A DNA stretch of 64,000 nt from Pantoea piersonii. GTDB lineage: Bacteria; Pseudomonadota; Gammaproteobacteria; Enterobacterales; Enterobacteriaceae. The stretch covers positions 992,001-1,056,000 of the forward strand of contig NZ_RARB01000001.1 of NCBI RefSeq assembly GCF_003612015.1, read 5' to 3'. The notes under the pieces were generated by a model that was not told the origin of the DNA, did no database searches, and saw only the letters and a list, made by a program, of their open reading frames with translations. The position numbers were made by a program, and so were the translations under genes. This document shows, in pieces, positions 18,317 through 27,086 of this stretch (the stretch's first letter is position 1; each line of letters opens with the position of its first letter).

Positions 18317-18751
18317 ATGTCGAAAAAACTCTGGATTGCACTGGTTATCGTGCTTGCGGCCGCCTGGGCCGGTTTTAAACCCCATCTGAATTCTTTGCCT
18401 TCATCAAACGCCAGCGATATCACCTCGCTGACGGATGCGCGCACCGTGGCGCGTTACCTGCTGCAACATCAGCAGCTGCCAGCCTATTACATCAGCAAAA
18501 ACGACGCGCGCCGCCTCGGCTGGGATCCAGCCAAAGGCAACCTGTGCGAGGCGCTGCCGGGCAAGGCGATCGGCGGCGATCGCTTTGGCAACCGTGAAAA
18601 GCGCCTGCCGCAGCGCAGCGGACGCTTATGGTATGAGGCGGACGTCAACTATCGCTGCGGTCATCGCGAGGCGGACCGGCTGGTCTACTCCTCAGACGGC
18701 CTGGTCTATATCACTACCGATCATTACCGCAGCTTTAAGCAGGTGCCCTGA
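18317..18751 (+). CDS. Barnase-like secreted guanyl-specific ribonuclease
   Basis: A microbial RNase (N1/T1/barnase superfamily) of 144 residues with an N-terminal signal or anchor (residues 1-19, KKLWIALVIVLAAAWAG). The mature part aligns with barnase throughout: YYISKNDARRLGW, KGNLCEALPGKAIGGDRFGN and RLVYSSDGLVYITTDHY. Catalytic residues are all kept: K61, R93, E107 (general base), R117, R121 and H136 (general acid). It should cleave RNA after guanine in the periplasm or outside the cell. The barstar gene follows after 2 nt, giving cytoplasmic protection. The Shine-Dalgarno is weak. A role in RNA scavenging or competition is possible; no secretion partner is encoded here. Confidence 0.93.
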   Translation: MSKKLWIALVIVLAAAWAGFKPHLNSLPSSNASDITSLTDARTVARYLLQHQQLPAYYISKNDARRLGWDPAKGNLCEALPGKAIGGDRFGNREKRLPQRSGRLWYEADVNYRCGHREADRLVYSSDGLVYITTDHYRSFKQVP

Positions 18752-18753
18752 AG

Positions 18754-19023
18754 ATGCTGAAGATTACGCTCGATTTTCATCGCCTGCCGAATCGCGACGC
18801 GCTCTATCAGACGCTGGCGCAGCAGAGCCATTGCCCGTTCGCCTTCGGCAATAATCTCGACGCGCTGTGGGACTGGCTGACCGGCGGCATGGCGCTGCCG
18901 GCGCGTATTCATCTGCGCCATGCGGCGGGCCTGGAAAAGAGCGACGAATTCGCCGCCGTGCTGGAACTGCTGGAAGAGGCGGCGCAGGCGCTGGACGGCG
19001 ACCTGCGCCTGAAGCGGGATTAG
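18754..19023 (+). CDS. Barstar-family RNase inhibitor
   Basis: An 89-residue inhibitor that would bind and plug the active site of the preceding RNase. The recognition loop FGNNLDALWDWLTGG matches barstar (YGENLDALWDCLTG), keeping the barnase-contact residues D36, W39 and D40. No signal peptide is present, so it acts in the cytoplasm on enzyme not yet exported. The gene starts 2 nt after the RNase stop. Its own stop overlaps the end of srfC by 4 nt on the opposite strand, an unusually tight convergent junction without room for a terminator. Confidence 0.93.
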   Translation: MLKITLDFHRLPNRDALYQTLAQQSHCPFAFGNNLDALWDWLTGGMALPARIHLRHAAGLEKSDEFAAVLELLEEAAQALDGDLRLKRD

Positions 19024-21395
19024 CTGCGCAGCGTGTTAAGGATGGCGGCCAGAGCCTCGCGCGCCGCAGGCGTGACATCGCGGCCACCGGCGTACCCGTT
19101 GTTCTCGAGGATCACCGAATTCAGGCCCACCAGCCAGTCATAAATATAGTAGGCGGTATGGTTGGCCGGCGCGGCGGATAAGCGCGTCAGACGCTGCCCG
19201 GCGGAAAAGTTGACGCTCGGCGCGGGCGGACGCGCAAAAACAGGCTGACCGCGATTGACGCGGCTCGGCGGCCGCTCGGCGTCGTCGCGCTGTAAAAAAC
19301 CCAGCCAGGCGACAAAATCACCCAGCACCGTCATCGCGCGGGACACCTGGCGATCGGCGCGCGATTCATGGCTAACGGACGGGTTTTCCGGTTCATGCAG
19401 CGCCTGCTCCAGCGAAGTCAGCATATCGAGACGGAAGCTGGCAACAATCAACTCCTCTACCAGCCACTCCAGCGTAACGCGATCCACATTCAGCAACGTC
19501 AGCAGGCTGCGGTTCTCCGGCAGTTCGCGCAGATGATCGAGCCACAGCGCCATCACCTGACGGGCAAAACTCTGACCGGCGGCGCTGACGTGATGCGGCA
19601 CGCTCGCAGGCTCCGCCAGCGGCGTATCGCTAAAGAGATCGAATTCAAATCCGACGCCGAAGTGCTGTGCCGGCGCCTCTGTGCGGATCGCGGCGGCGGT
19701 GGCGGGCGCGTCATGCTGGCTGAGCCAGAGCTGACGCAGCGCTTCCCGCGGCGGCTGCAGCCGCTCCAGCAGTTCGCCGTGCAGGCCGGTGCGGTGCTGC
19801 AGACATTTCAGCAGCGAATCGGCGATGGTCTGTTTGCGCGCGGCCTGCTCAGGGCTGGCGTCGGCTTCGGTCCAGGGCAGCAGGCGACGTTCCAGCACGC
19901 TGTGCTGCAGGTCGCGCAGCTCTGTCAGCAGCCTGTCGCGGCGCGCATCCGGCTGCATCTCTTCCTGAAGCCACTCCGCCATCCGATCAACGCCGGCGCG
20001 ATCGAGCGCCAGCATTGAGCCCCAGCGCTGGCCGGGCTGGCCGATCTGGCGCTGCACCGCCTCATCCACGTTGATCTGCTGATGACGCGCATCGTAAGGG
20101 GTAATCGCCCAAATCAGGCGCGGCTTTTCGCCGCTTTCCCGCGGCGGCTGATGCAGCTGCCATTCGCGCAGGGCGCGGCTGGCGAGATCGGCATCCTGCC
20201 GCTGGCTGGCGGCGGTACAGACCAGCATTAAATCGATCCCCTGGCGCGCGGCGTAGAGGCCGGGCAGCAGGGCGCGTTTCTGTTCCAGCAGCCGTGCGCG
20301 CAGCGGATCCTGCTGTTCCAGCCGCTGGCGCTCCTCCAGCGCCGCCGCATCGGCGGGCGCGCCGGGCGCAGGCAGATCCAGCATATCGGCGTCGTCATAG
20401 AGGGCGGTGCGCGGCGTCGAGCTCAGAGGAAGCACCAGCTCCAGCGTCAGCAGCGCCAGCCAGCCGAGCGGCACCTGCTGCGGCTTGCCGATGCGGTTGC
20501 CGTTAAGCGGGCAGACTTCCACCTTCATCTGGCGATCCTGCTCGCTGGCGTGCGCGATCAGCTGCTCGCTCGGCAGCAGCGCGTCGTCGACCAGCAGGCT
20601 GAGCGGCGCCAGCACGCGGCTGGCGCTGCGCAGCTGATGGCGTAAATGCAGCAGCGCGCGCAGCGCCTCGCTCAGCTCCGGCTGGGTCGGCCACAGCAGC
20701 GCAAAAAGCTGTACCCGATCGTCCACGCTGAGCGCGGGGGCAAGCTCTACCGCCTGCGGCCAGAAATGGCGATCGAGCCGCGCGTCGTGACAGCGGTGAC
20801 GGCGGCTCCAGGCCCAGAGCGTGACCAGCGCGTCGCTGTCGAGTCCGCCGACCGGCGTAGTGAGGCGCTGACGCTGCAGGCGCTGCAGCTGCTGATCGAG
20901 ATGCGTGCTTTCCGGCTGCGGCGCTTCGCCGCGGCAGCTCAGCACCAGACGTACAATTTCCGCCTCGCTCAGCAGCGCCAGCTCTACCGGCCATTCGCTG
21001 GAGAGCGCTTCGCGCTGGTGGCAGTAGCGGGTCGCGGCGGCAAAATCGAGATTGCCGGGGTTGATCTGCTGAAAAACGTTCAGCGTCTTTTCGCCGAGGC
21101 GCGTCAGCATCTGGCCCTGCGCGTCGGCGACCATTTCGTTCAGCAGCCAGGCTTTGCCCGCCTGTGACTGGCCGAACAGCGCCAGCGTAACCGGGCGCGC
21201 CACCTGCTGGGCCAGCGCATCGCTCTGGGCGCGGGCGCGGCGCAGCTGGCGCGTAAAGGTGTCCGCTTCCAGCGCCAGACGCGGCGACGCGTCGCGGTGT
21301 TCGGCAACCCACTCCAGGCTGGCGTTGAGCGCCTCCTGCAGCAGGCCAAGACGTTTTGCCAGCGTTTGCGGCTGGCGGGGCTTTACAGTTCTCAT
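19020..21395 (-). CDS. srfC: SrfC-family putative virulence factor with P-loop
   Basis: Third gene of srfABC, 791 residues. A Walker A-like loop GQSQAGKA at residues 75-82 follows an alpha-helical N terminus, and the long helical body resembles dynamin-like GTPases. This family is annotated as virulence effector SrfC without an assigned biochemical activity. LALFGQSQAGKAWLLNEM and the IWAITPYDARHQQINV segment near residue 430 are the most enzyme-like parts. The start overlaps the srfB stop by 4 nt (ATGA), indicating translational coupling. The last serine/threonine of the usual GK[ST] is alanine here, so nucleotide hydrolysis is not assured. Confidence 0.85.
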   Translation of the reverse strand: MRTVKPRQPQTLAKRLGLLQEALNASLEWVAEHRDASPRLALEADTFTRQLRRARAQSDALAQQVARPVTLALFGQSQAGKAWLLNEMVADAQGQMLTRLGEKTLNVFQQINPGNLDFAAATRYCHQREALSSEWPVELALLSEAEIVRLVLSCRGEAPQPESTHLDQQLQRLQRQRLTTPVGGLDSDALVTLWAWSRRHRCHDARLDRHFWPQAVELAPALSVDDRVQLFALLWPTQPELSEALRALLHLRHQLRSASRVLAPLSLLVDDALLPSEQLIAHASEQDRQMKVEVCPLNGNRIGKPQQVPLGWLALLTLELVLPLSSTPRTALYDDADMLDLPAPGAPADAAALEERQRLEQQDPLRARLLEQKRALLPGLYAARQGIDLMLVCTAASQRQDADLASRALREWQLHQPPRESGEKPRLIWAITPYDARHQQINVDEAVQRQIGQPGQRWGSMLALDRAGVDRMAEWLQEEMQPDARRDRLLTELRDLQHSVLERRLLPWTEADASPEQAARKQTIADSLLKCLQHRTGLHGELLERLQPPREALRQLWLSQHDAPATAAAIRTEAPAQHFGVGFEFDLFSDTPLAEPASVPHHVSAAGQSFARQVMALWLDHLRELPENRSLLTLLNVDRVTLEWLVEELIVASFRLDMLTSLEQALHEPENPSVSHESRADRQVSRAMTVLGDFVAWLGFLQRDDAERPPSRVNRGQPVFARPPAPSVNFSAGQRLTRLSAAPANHTAYYIYDWLVGLNSVILENNGYAGGRDVTPAAREALAAILNTLRS

Positions 21396-24355
21396 CGTTT
21401 ACAAAGGCTTCCGCTGTCAATCCAGTACTGGGCGTTGGCGTTGCCCGTCGGCGAGAGAGTATTAAGCTTCAGGCTCAGCTGTTCAAGCGGCACGCGCGTG
21501 CCGTCGTCCAGACGCGCGTCGCTCAGCACCAGACGCTCCGGGCCGGGTAGCGTCGGGCCCGGCGCTACCGCCAGCTTCACGCGCAGCACGCTCTCCCCGG
21601 CGACTTTACGCGCCAGCTGGGCGTCGTTCAGCGTCAGGCTGTAGAGCGGCGAAGCGGGCCAGCGGGCATTATCCAGCTGGCGGAAGCCAAGACAGACGTT
21701 GCCGCGAATACGGAAGCTGCTCTTACGATCCAGTGCGAAACCCTGATCGTCGAGATCGATATCGCTGTAGCAAAGGTTATCGTCGGTCAACGCCTGGTTC
21801 TCGTCGAGCACGCCGAGGTAGCGAATGGTTGAGTAGGGTTCGAAATCGCCCGCGCGGAACCAGAAGCTGTTCAGACGCAGATCCAGCGCCAGCAGGCAGA
21901 GCATCGCGCCGACCGCCGCGGTGGATTTCGGGTTATCAATACGACCATGTTTGTTGAAGGGATACCAGTCGCTGGTGTGATAGCCCTCCAGCGACAGAAT
22001 GCGGCTGCCCGGCAGCGGCTGCAGATGGCGCACCAGCGCCTGAATGCCGGGGAAGCGCGACGGCCGACCGGTGAGCAGCAGCACGTCGCACTGATAGAGC
22101 GACACCACCTCGCACATCGAACGCAGCGCCGGAATAATCGCCATGCGGTGCTGCATAAACTCGGCGTGCAGCTGCGCCAGGCTGACGATCAGCGGCACTT
22201 CAAGCAGATCGAAACCGCTGCCAGCGCCCAGCGCACGCTGGATTTCGCCGTTGATAAAGGCGAGCACCGCGTCGGCCGGCGGGCTGGCCACCAGTTCGCC
22301 GAACAGGGCGTTGATCTCCGCATGGCTCTCCAGCGGGTCCCAGTTCTCATACCGCTCCAGCACCGCCTGCGCCAGCGGAATAAACAGCTGCAGCGTCGCC
22401 TGCTGGCGCAGCGTGGCCTGACCGTCGAGGCGGCCGTCATGGCCGAACAGCTTGTTCAGCAGCGGCTCGGCAAGGGCGAGGCCCGCCTTTTGCAGGCTCT
22501 GCTGCAGAGCGGGCAGGATCCAGAGCTGAATGACGTCCAGCAGAATATCGTCGCCCGCGACCTTGAATCCCTCGCGGAACAGCAGGCGCGGAGTAATTTT
22601 GACGTTATTGCCCTGGCCATCATCGAGACGGTAGTGGGTGATCGCCAGATCGGTGGTGCCGCCGCCGATATCGATCGAGGCGATGCGCAGGCTTTTGCCC
22701 GGCACTTCATCCGTTTCGCGCGGCCGATCCGGGCGCGCGGTGCTGCTGAAGAAATCCTGCGCGCGGCCGGCGAAATTGACCTGGGTTTCGTTAAACAACC
22801 ATACCATCTGGCCGCAGGTCGCTTCGTCCCACTCCATCTGCACGTCCGGCACCGGCTTGCGGCATGCTGGCGGCGCATCGGCGTCGAACGGCTCGTCGGC
22901 GGCGTGCCAGCCTTCCGCTTTCCACACCAGCGCGATCGCCTGCTGCATGCGGCGACGGAAAATCTCGCGCTCCGGCTTCGGCATTGCCGACGGCAGGGTA
23001 AGAATGACGTGGCGCAGCTGACGCGGCGCGTGGCTCTGCGGCATACGCTGACGCTGGGCCGCGCTGTTCATCTGCATCAGCGCCTGTGCCAGCAGTTCGC
23101 ACAGCATAAAGGTCATCAGCGAGCTGCGGCTGTAGTGCGCGGAAAAAACCGGCAGGCGGTCGTCGGCGGAGAGCGCGTGCAGCGGCTCGCCTTCATCATT
23201 GAGCAGAAAAGTGAAGGGCGCGGCGTTGGCCTGAGGCTCGTTCGCGCCGTGCGGCTGGTTAAAGCGCCAGCCTGGCTGATAGCGCGCCTCGTCCCACAGA
23301 TAGCGGCGCGGGCTGGAGATGCCGGTGCTGCCGTCAAGACCGGCGCGCTGCAGCGCCAGGCGGCTCGCTTCGCGGCCGACGCGCGTCAGCGACGGCCACA
23401 TAAAGGCGTTTTCGCGGCCGCTCTGTAGCGAAAAGCTCGCCTTGCCGAAATGGGTTTCTGCGAACTCCAGGCGGCTGTCGAACAGTTCGTTGTAGACCTG
23501 ATGCGGCTGCGAGAGGTCGCGAAGCTGCAATTCGTATGTCTGTTTCAGGCCATTGCTCTCTTCGGGATGATCTTCCACCAGAATGCCGCAGGTATGCGAG
23601 TTGCCGACGTCGAGAATAATGTCGACATTAACCGCGGGCGTCTGCTGGGTGGCGGCCTGGAGATGGATATCGCTGAGGTTGAGCTGCTCGCCGAGCAGCT
23701 CCAGCAGGTTGAGGTAGTGCGCCTGATACTCAAACTCGCGCAGCGCCTGCGCGATTGCCTGTTCGCGGCGATCGCCGACGCGGTCGCTGAATGCCTCGCG
23801 CAGCCAGCCGTCGACCCAGATATGATCGAGAAACTCGCCCAGCTCATAGTTATGCCAGGCGAGAGAAAAGGTCACGCCGTTTTGCGCGTCGGCGGAGGTG
23901 AGGCCGAGCTGCTCGCCGCCATCCTCTTCCGCTACGCAGCGGGTATCGAATGCCAGCGTCACGCGATGGGTATTGCCCGCCGCATCGGGCTGCGCCAGCG
24001 CCGTGAGGCGCAGACGCGCCCAGTTTTCCGGGCCGCCGATAAAACGACGGCCGCTGGCGCAGCGCAGCATCGGCAGCGGCAGCCAGCAGTCAGCCAGCAG
24101 CGTCAGCGAGTCGGCCAGCGCCACGTCCGATTCCGGACGCACCACTTCCGGCGCGCCGCCGTCCTGCGGATAGAGCAGAAACTTGCCGCTGTTGCCGTCA
24201 ACGTTCAGGCGCAGCAGCGGACCATTCGCCGTCTGGCGCACAAACTGGCGGCGCGCCTGACCTGCGGCGATGCGCAGGCCAAAATCCAGAAACTGTACGC
24301 CGCTCTCTTCAATCAGCGTGATTTTTTGTTTGTCATCGATCAGGGGAGCCAACAT
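21392..24355 (-). CDS. srfB: SrfB-family putative virulence factor, actin/Hsp70-like fold
   Basis: Middle gene of srfABC, 987 residues. Two phosphate-binding motifs of the actin/Hsp70/sugar-kinase ATPase superfamily can be seen: DVGNSHTCGILVE at about 249-261 (phosphate 1) and DIGGGTTDLAITHY at about 562-575 (phosphate 2). These suggest an ATP-dependent chaperone-like or scaffold protein. ILTLPSAMPKPEREIFRRRM near residue 451 also fits the Hsp70 fold. No signal peptide. It starts 2 nt after srfA ends and overlaps srfC, so all three products are likely made in fixed ratio. The cellular role is unknown; the virulence label comes from family annotation. Confidence 0.87.
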   Translation of the reverse strand: MLAPLIDDKQKITLIEESGVQFLDFGLRIAAGQARRQFVRQTANGPLLRLNVDGNSGKFLLYPQDGGAPEVVRPESDVALADSLTLLADCWLPLPMLRCASGRRFIGGPENWARLRLTALAQPDAAGNTHRVTLAFDTRCVAEEDGGEQLGLTSADAQNGVTFSLAWHNYELGEFLDHIWVDGWLREAFSDRVGDRREQAIAQALREFEYQAHYLNLLELLGEQLNLSDIHLQAATQQTPAVNVDIILDVGNSHTCGILVEDHPEESNGLKQTYELQLRDLSQPHQVYNELFDSRLEFAETHFGKASFSLQSGRENAFMWPSLTRVGREASRLALQRAGLDGSTGISSPRRYLWDEARYQPGWRFNQPHGANEPQANAAPFTFLLNDEGEPLHALSADDRLPVFSAHYSRSSLMTFMLCELLAQALMQMNSAAQRQRMPQSHAPRQLRHVILTLPSAMPKPEREIFRRRMQQAIALVWKAEGWHAADEPFDADAPPACRKPVPDVQMEWDEATCGQMVWLFNETQVNFAGRAQDFFSSTARPDRPRETDEVPGKSLRIASIDIGGGTTDLAITHYRLDDGQGNNVKITPRLLFREGFKVAGDDILLDVIQLWILPALQQSLQKAGLALAEPLLNKLFGHDGRLDGQATLRQQATLQLFIPLAQAVLERYENWDPLESHAEINALFGELVASPPADAVLAFINGEIQRALGAGSGFDLLEVPLIVSLAQLHAEFMQHRMAIIPALRSMCEVVSLYQCDVLLLTGRPSRFPGIQALVRHLQPLPGSRILSLEGYHTSDWYPFNKHGRIDNPKSTAAVGAMLCLLALDLRLNSFWFRAGDFEPYSTIRYLGVLDENQALTDDNLCYSDIDLDDQGFALDRKSSFRIRGNVCLGFRQLDNARWPASPLYSLTLNDAQLARKVAGESVLRVKLAVAPGPTLPGPERLVLSDARLDDGTRVPLEQLSLKLNTLSPTGNANAQYWIDSGSLCKR

Positions 24356-24357
24356 GG

Positions 24358-25656
24358 TTACTTACTCTCACGCTTAATCGTCATCGGGAAGGATTTGTTG
24401 TCGCTGAACAGCGCTTCGCACACGGCGGCACCGTCTCCCGGTTTACACATCAGCTGCGGCATGCGGTAGCGCGAACCGTCGCTGCATTTGGCAGTATAGC
24501 GGCTGCGAACCGACAGCTGACCGCTGCCGAGCATGGCGGCGGTGACTTCGTCGGCGGTGCAGCGCAGATTATTACCCTGGGTGACCGTGGCGCTGCCTTT
24601 GCCTGCGCTGAGCTCATAGTGCAGCACCGGCGAAGCGCCGCCCGGCAAGGAATTCTGCATCACCACGCGCCAGCGCCCGTCGACGACGTTAATTGCGCCG
24701 TTGCGAACATCCTCCACGCTCATTTTCAGCGCGGCGTCTGCGGCAACCGGTACGGCAGGCGTCACTACGCTGGCGAGCGTTGCGGAAGGAGCAGAGGGGT
24801 CGGCGGGCCTGGCGACGCTTGCTGGCGTCTGCGGCAGGGTTGAGGCGAGTTTCTGCGCGGCGATCAGCGCGGCTGGGGGCGCGATAGTCGCGGCGACCGG
24901 CGCGGCCGGTTGCGGCGCGGCGACGGGGGTCGGCTGAGGCTGATGCAGCCAGAAAGCGGCCGCGGCGGCAACGGCCAGCGCGACCGGCGCGAGATACCCG
25001 ATGCGGAAGGCGCGGCGCGGCGCGGGCGGCGCCACAACCGGCGGCGCTTCGGCGGCAGGTTCAGGCTGCGGCTCAGGCTCAGGCTGTGTCTCCGGCTCCG
25101 CGATAATCAGCGGCATCTCCGGCTGCGGCTCGACCACCACCGGTTCCGGCAGCAGCGACGGCAGAGATTCATCCAGCGTATCGCGCAGGCAGGCGAGCGC
25201 ATCGTCGCGCGTGCGCGCCTGTGCGTCGACAAATCCCCAGAAGGTGATTACCGGCTTGCCATCCACCAGAAAGACATACTGCTGATCGGGAAACTGCAGC
25301 GCTTTGGCCAGCAGCGCGCCGAACAGACGCATCGCCGGGTTGTCAGCTTCGCGCGCGCGTGCGCTGAGATCCTGCATCTCCTGCTGCGTCGCCGTCAGCT
25401 GATCCAGCGCCTGACGGCGCTCATGATCGCTGGCCCCGAGCCAGGATTTTACTTTGCCGCTGAACGGCGCATACCAGTCGAGGCGGTCGCCGCGCTCGTT
25501 TGGCTGGGGAATGGCCAGGCAGTTTGCCAGTGCCGTCTGACGACGCAGACGTAGCGTTTCACGAATTTGCAGGGCGGATGCGTAGACCGGCTGGCCGTTT
25601 TCACCCAGCGCCAGCACCGCGTCAAGATTGCCGCTGCGCAGAAAAGTTTTTGCCAC
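24358..25656 (-). CDS. srfA: SrfA-family protein, single-pass membrane protein
   Basis: First gene of srfABC, 432 residues. A soluble N-terminal domain (1-165), a Pro/Glu-rich linker (165-212, repeated PEP units), one membrane helix (about 219-236, YLAPVALAVAAAAAFWL), an Ala/Pro-rich spacer and a C-terminal domain with six cysteines (from about 320) that probably lies in the periplasm. The layout suggests a membrane tether or sensor joining the cytoplasmic SrfB and SrfC to the envelope. No start conflict is apparent; 25656 opens on MAKTFLRSGNLDAV. The upstream 160-bp gap must carry the operon promoter. Confidence 0.82.
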   Translation of the reverse strand: MAKTFLRSGNLDAVLALGENGQPVYASALQIRETLRLRRQTALANCLAIPQPNERGDRLDWYAPFSGKVKSWLGASDHERRQALDQLTATQQEMQDLSARAREADNPAMRLFGALLAKALQFPDQQYVFLVDGKPVITFWGFVDAQARTRDDALACLRDTLDESLPSLLPEPVVVEPQPEMPLIIAEPETQPEPEPQPEPAAEAPPVVAPPAPRRAFRIGYLAPVALAVAAAAAFWLHQPQPTPVAAPQPAAPVAATIAPPAALIAAQKLASTLPQTPASVARPADPSAPSATLASVVTPAVPVAADAALKMSVEDVRNGAINVVDGRWRVVMQNSLPGGASPVLHYELSAGKGSATVTQGNNLRCTADEVTAAMLGSGQLSVRSRYTAKCSDGSRYRMPQLMCKPGDGAAVCEALFSDNKSFPMTIKRESK

Positions 25657-25780
25657 CTGTTGGGCCCTTATCGGTCGAATTCTGAGGCAGAAAATCGTGT
25701 GTTATCGGCGATTGGAGTGATTTTACGCGGAGCAAGAGCAAATCAAACGCCGGAAAAAACGATAATTAAGGGCGTTTTTC

Positions 25781-25810
25781 GCGCGCTGCGATGAAAAATA
25801 TGCAGCGCGC
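25781..25810. other. Hairpin between srfA and ydcO
   Basis: GCGCGCTGC and GCAGCGCGC form a perfect 9-bp stem with a 12-nt loop just past the ydcO stop. No T run follows on the minus strand, so it may protect the ydcO transcript end rather than terminate by itself. Confidence 0.4.
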
Positions 25811-25818
25811 CCAGGTGA

Positions 25819-26994
25819 TTAAGCGGCGCGACGCTTCAGCACGGCATGCGCCAGCAGACCGCCGACCAGCCCCCAGAAGGCAGCGCCGATACCGAACAGC
25901 GAGAGGCCGGACGCGGTAATCAGAAAAGTAATGGCGGCGATATCGCGCGTATCGGGTTCCGCCAGCGCGCGCGTCAGGCTGCCGCTGAAGGTCGACAGCA
26001 GCGCCAGACCGGCAAGGGTGGCGATCAGCGGCGGCGGCAGCGCGACAAACAGCGTGGCGACCAGCGCGCCAGAGAGCCCGGCCAGCAGATAAAAAACGCC
26101 TGCCAGTGCGGCGGCCATCCAGCAGCGGCGCGGGTCGGCGTCTACCTCTTCGCCCATGCAGATGGCGGCGGTAATCGCGGCGATACAGACGGAAAACCCG
26201 CCAAACGGCGACAGCAGCAGGGCGACCAGACCGGTCCAGCTCATCAGCGCGGAGACCGGCGGCTGATAGCCGTGCGCCTGCAGCGTGGCGATGCCTGGCG
26301 CATTTTGCGACGCCATGGTCACCAGGAAAAACGGCAGGCCGATGCCCAGCAGCGCGGTCAGGCTAAAGTGCGGCATAATGCCCTGCGGCAGCGCGAAGCT
26401 CGCCGCATCCGCCGGGAAATGAATCGCGTGCCGCGCCAGCGCGACCGCAACGCCCACTGCCAGCGTGGCTAAAATGGCGTAGCGCGCCAGCCAGCGTCGC
26501 GCCAGCAGCCAGACGAGACACATCGCGCCGCACAGCGCAAAATCGCTCTGCAGGCCGGTAAACGCCTCAAGGCCAAAGCGCAGCAGAATGCCGGCGAGCA
26601 TCGCCGACGCCAGCGCAGGGGGAATGATATTCATCAGGCGCGCAAACAGCCCGGTGACGCCGCTCAGCACAATCAGTGCGTTGGCGAAGATAAACACGCC
26701 GACCGCTTCATTAATCGAGAGGCCGTGAAGGCTGGTCGCCAGCAGCGCCGCGCCAGGCGTGGACCAGGCGCAGAGGATCGGCATCCGCGTCCAGAGAGAG
26801 AGGCCGAGCGAGCCTACCCCCATCGCAATGCCCAGCATCGACAGCCAGCCGCCGATCTGTGTCGCAGAAGCACCCGCAGCCTGCGCGGCCTGAAAAATAA
26901 TGGCCGCTGAGCTGCTGTAGCCGACCAGCACGGCGACGAAACCAGAGACCACAATCGGAAATGAAAAGGCGGATCGCGCCATGATGCGCTGCAT
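25819..26994 (-). CDS. ydcO: YdcO, BenE-family membrane transporter
   Basis: BenE/NCS2-like permease of 391 residues with 11-12 membrane helices. It is close to E. coli YdcO in SSAAIIFQAAQAAGA, WSTPGAALLATSLHGL, VTMASQNAPGIATL and ITASGLSLFGIGAAFWGL. The family member BenE carries benzoate; the YdcO substrate is not established. The frame is open to 27051, but the start is placed at 26994 because GGGAGG lies 7 nt upstream and a longer product would run through the operator. Divergent from sutR, as in E. coli, so SutR control is likely. Confidence 0.92.
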   Translation of the reverse strand: MQRIMARSAFSFPIVVSGFVAVLVGYSSSAAIIFQAAQAAGASATQIGGWLSMLGIAMGVGSLGLSLWTRMPILCAWSTPGAALLATSLHGLSINEAVGVFIFANALIVLSGVTGLFARLMNIIPPALASAMLAGILLRFGLEAFTGLQSDFALCGAMCLVWLLARRWLARYAILATLAVGVAVALARHAIHFPADAASFALPQGIMPHFSLTALLGIGLPFFLVTMASQNAPGIATLQAHGYQPPVSALMSWTGLVALLLSPFGGFSVCIAAITAAICMGEEVDADPRRCWMAAALAGVFYLLAGLSGALVATLFVALPPPLIATLAGLALLSTFSGSLTRALAEPDTRDIAAITFLITASGLSLFGIGAAFWGLVGGLLAHAVLKRRAA

Positions 26995-27013
26995 AAAACC
27001 TCCCTCGTGCGTT

Positions 27014-27058
27014 ATAGCGCACATCGTAGCACTGTGCGCTATAGCGCTCAAGTGCTAC
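27014..27058. promoter_or_regulatory. Nested palindromic operator between ydcO and sutR
   Basis: Three interleaved perfect inverted repeats are present: ATAGCGCACA/TGTGCGCTAT (27014-27023 and 27033-27042), GTAGCACT/AGTGCTAC (27026-27033 and 27051-27058) and GCGCTATAGCGC (27036-27047). The position between divergent genes makes SutR the likely ligand. Confidence 0.7.
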
Positions 27059-27086
27059 ACTGCCGCCATGTTTTCAGGAGAAGCCT

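Noticed and set aside
21947..23428. 493-codon plus-strand frame opposite srfB
   Set aside because: Same cause: antisense of a high-GC gene. There is no RBS and the composition is implausible for a protein.
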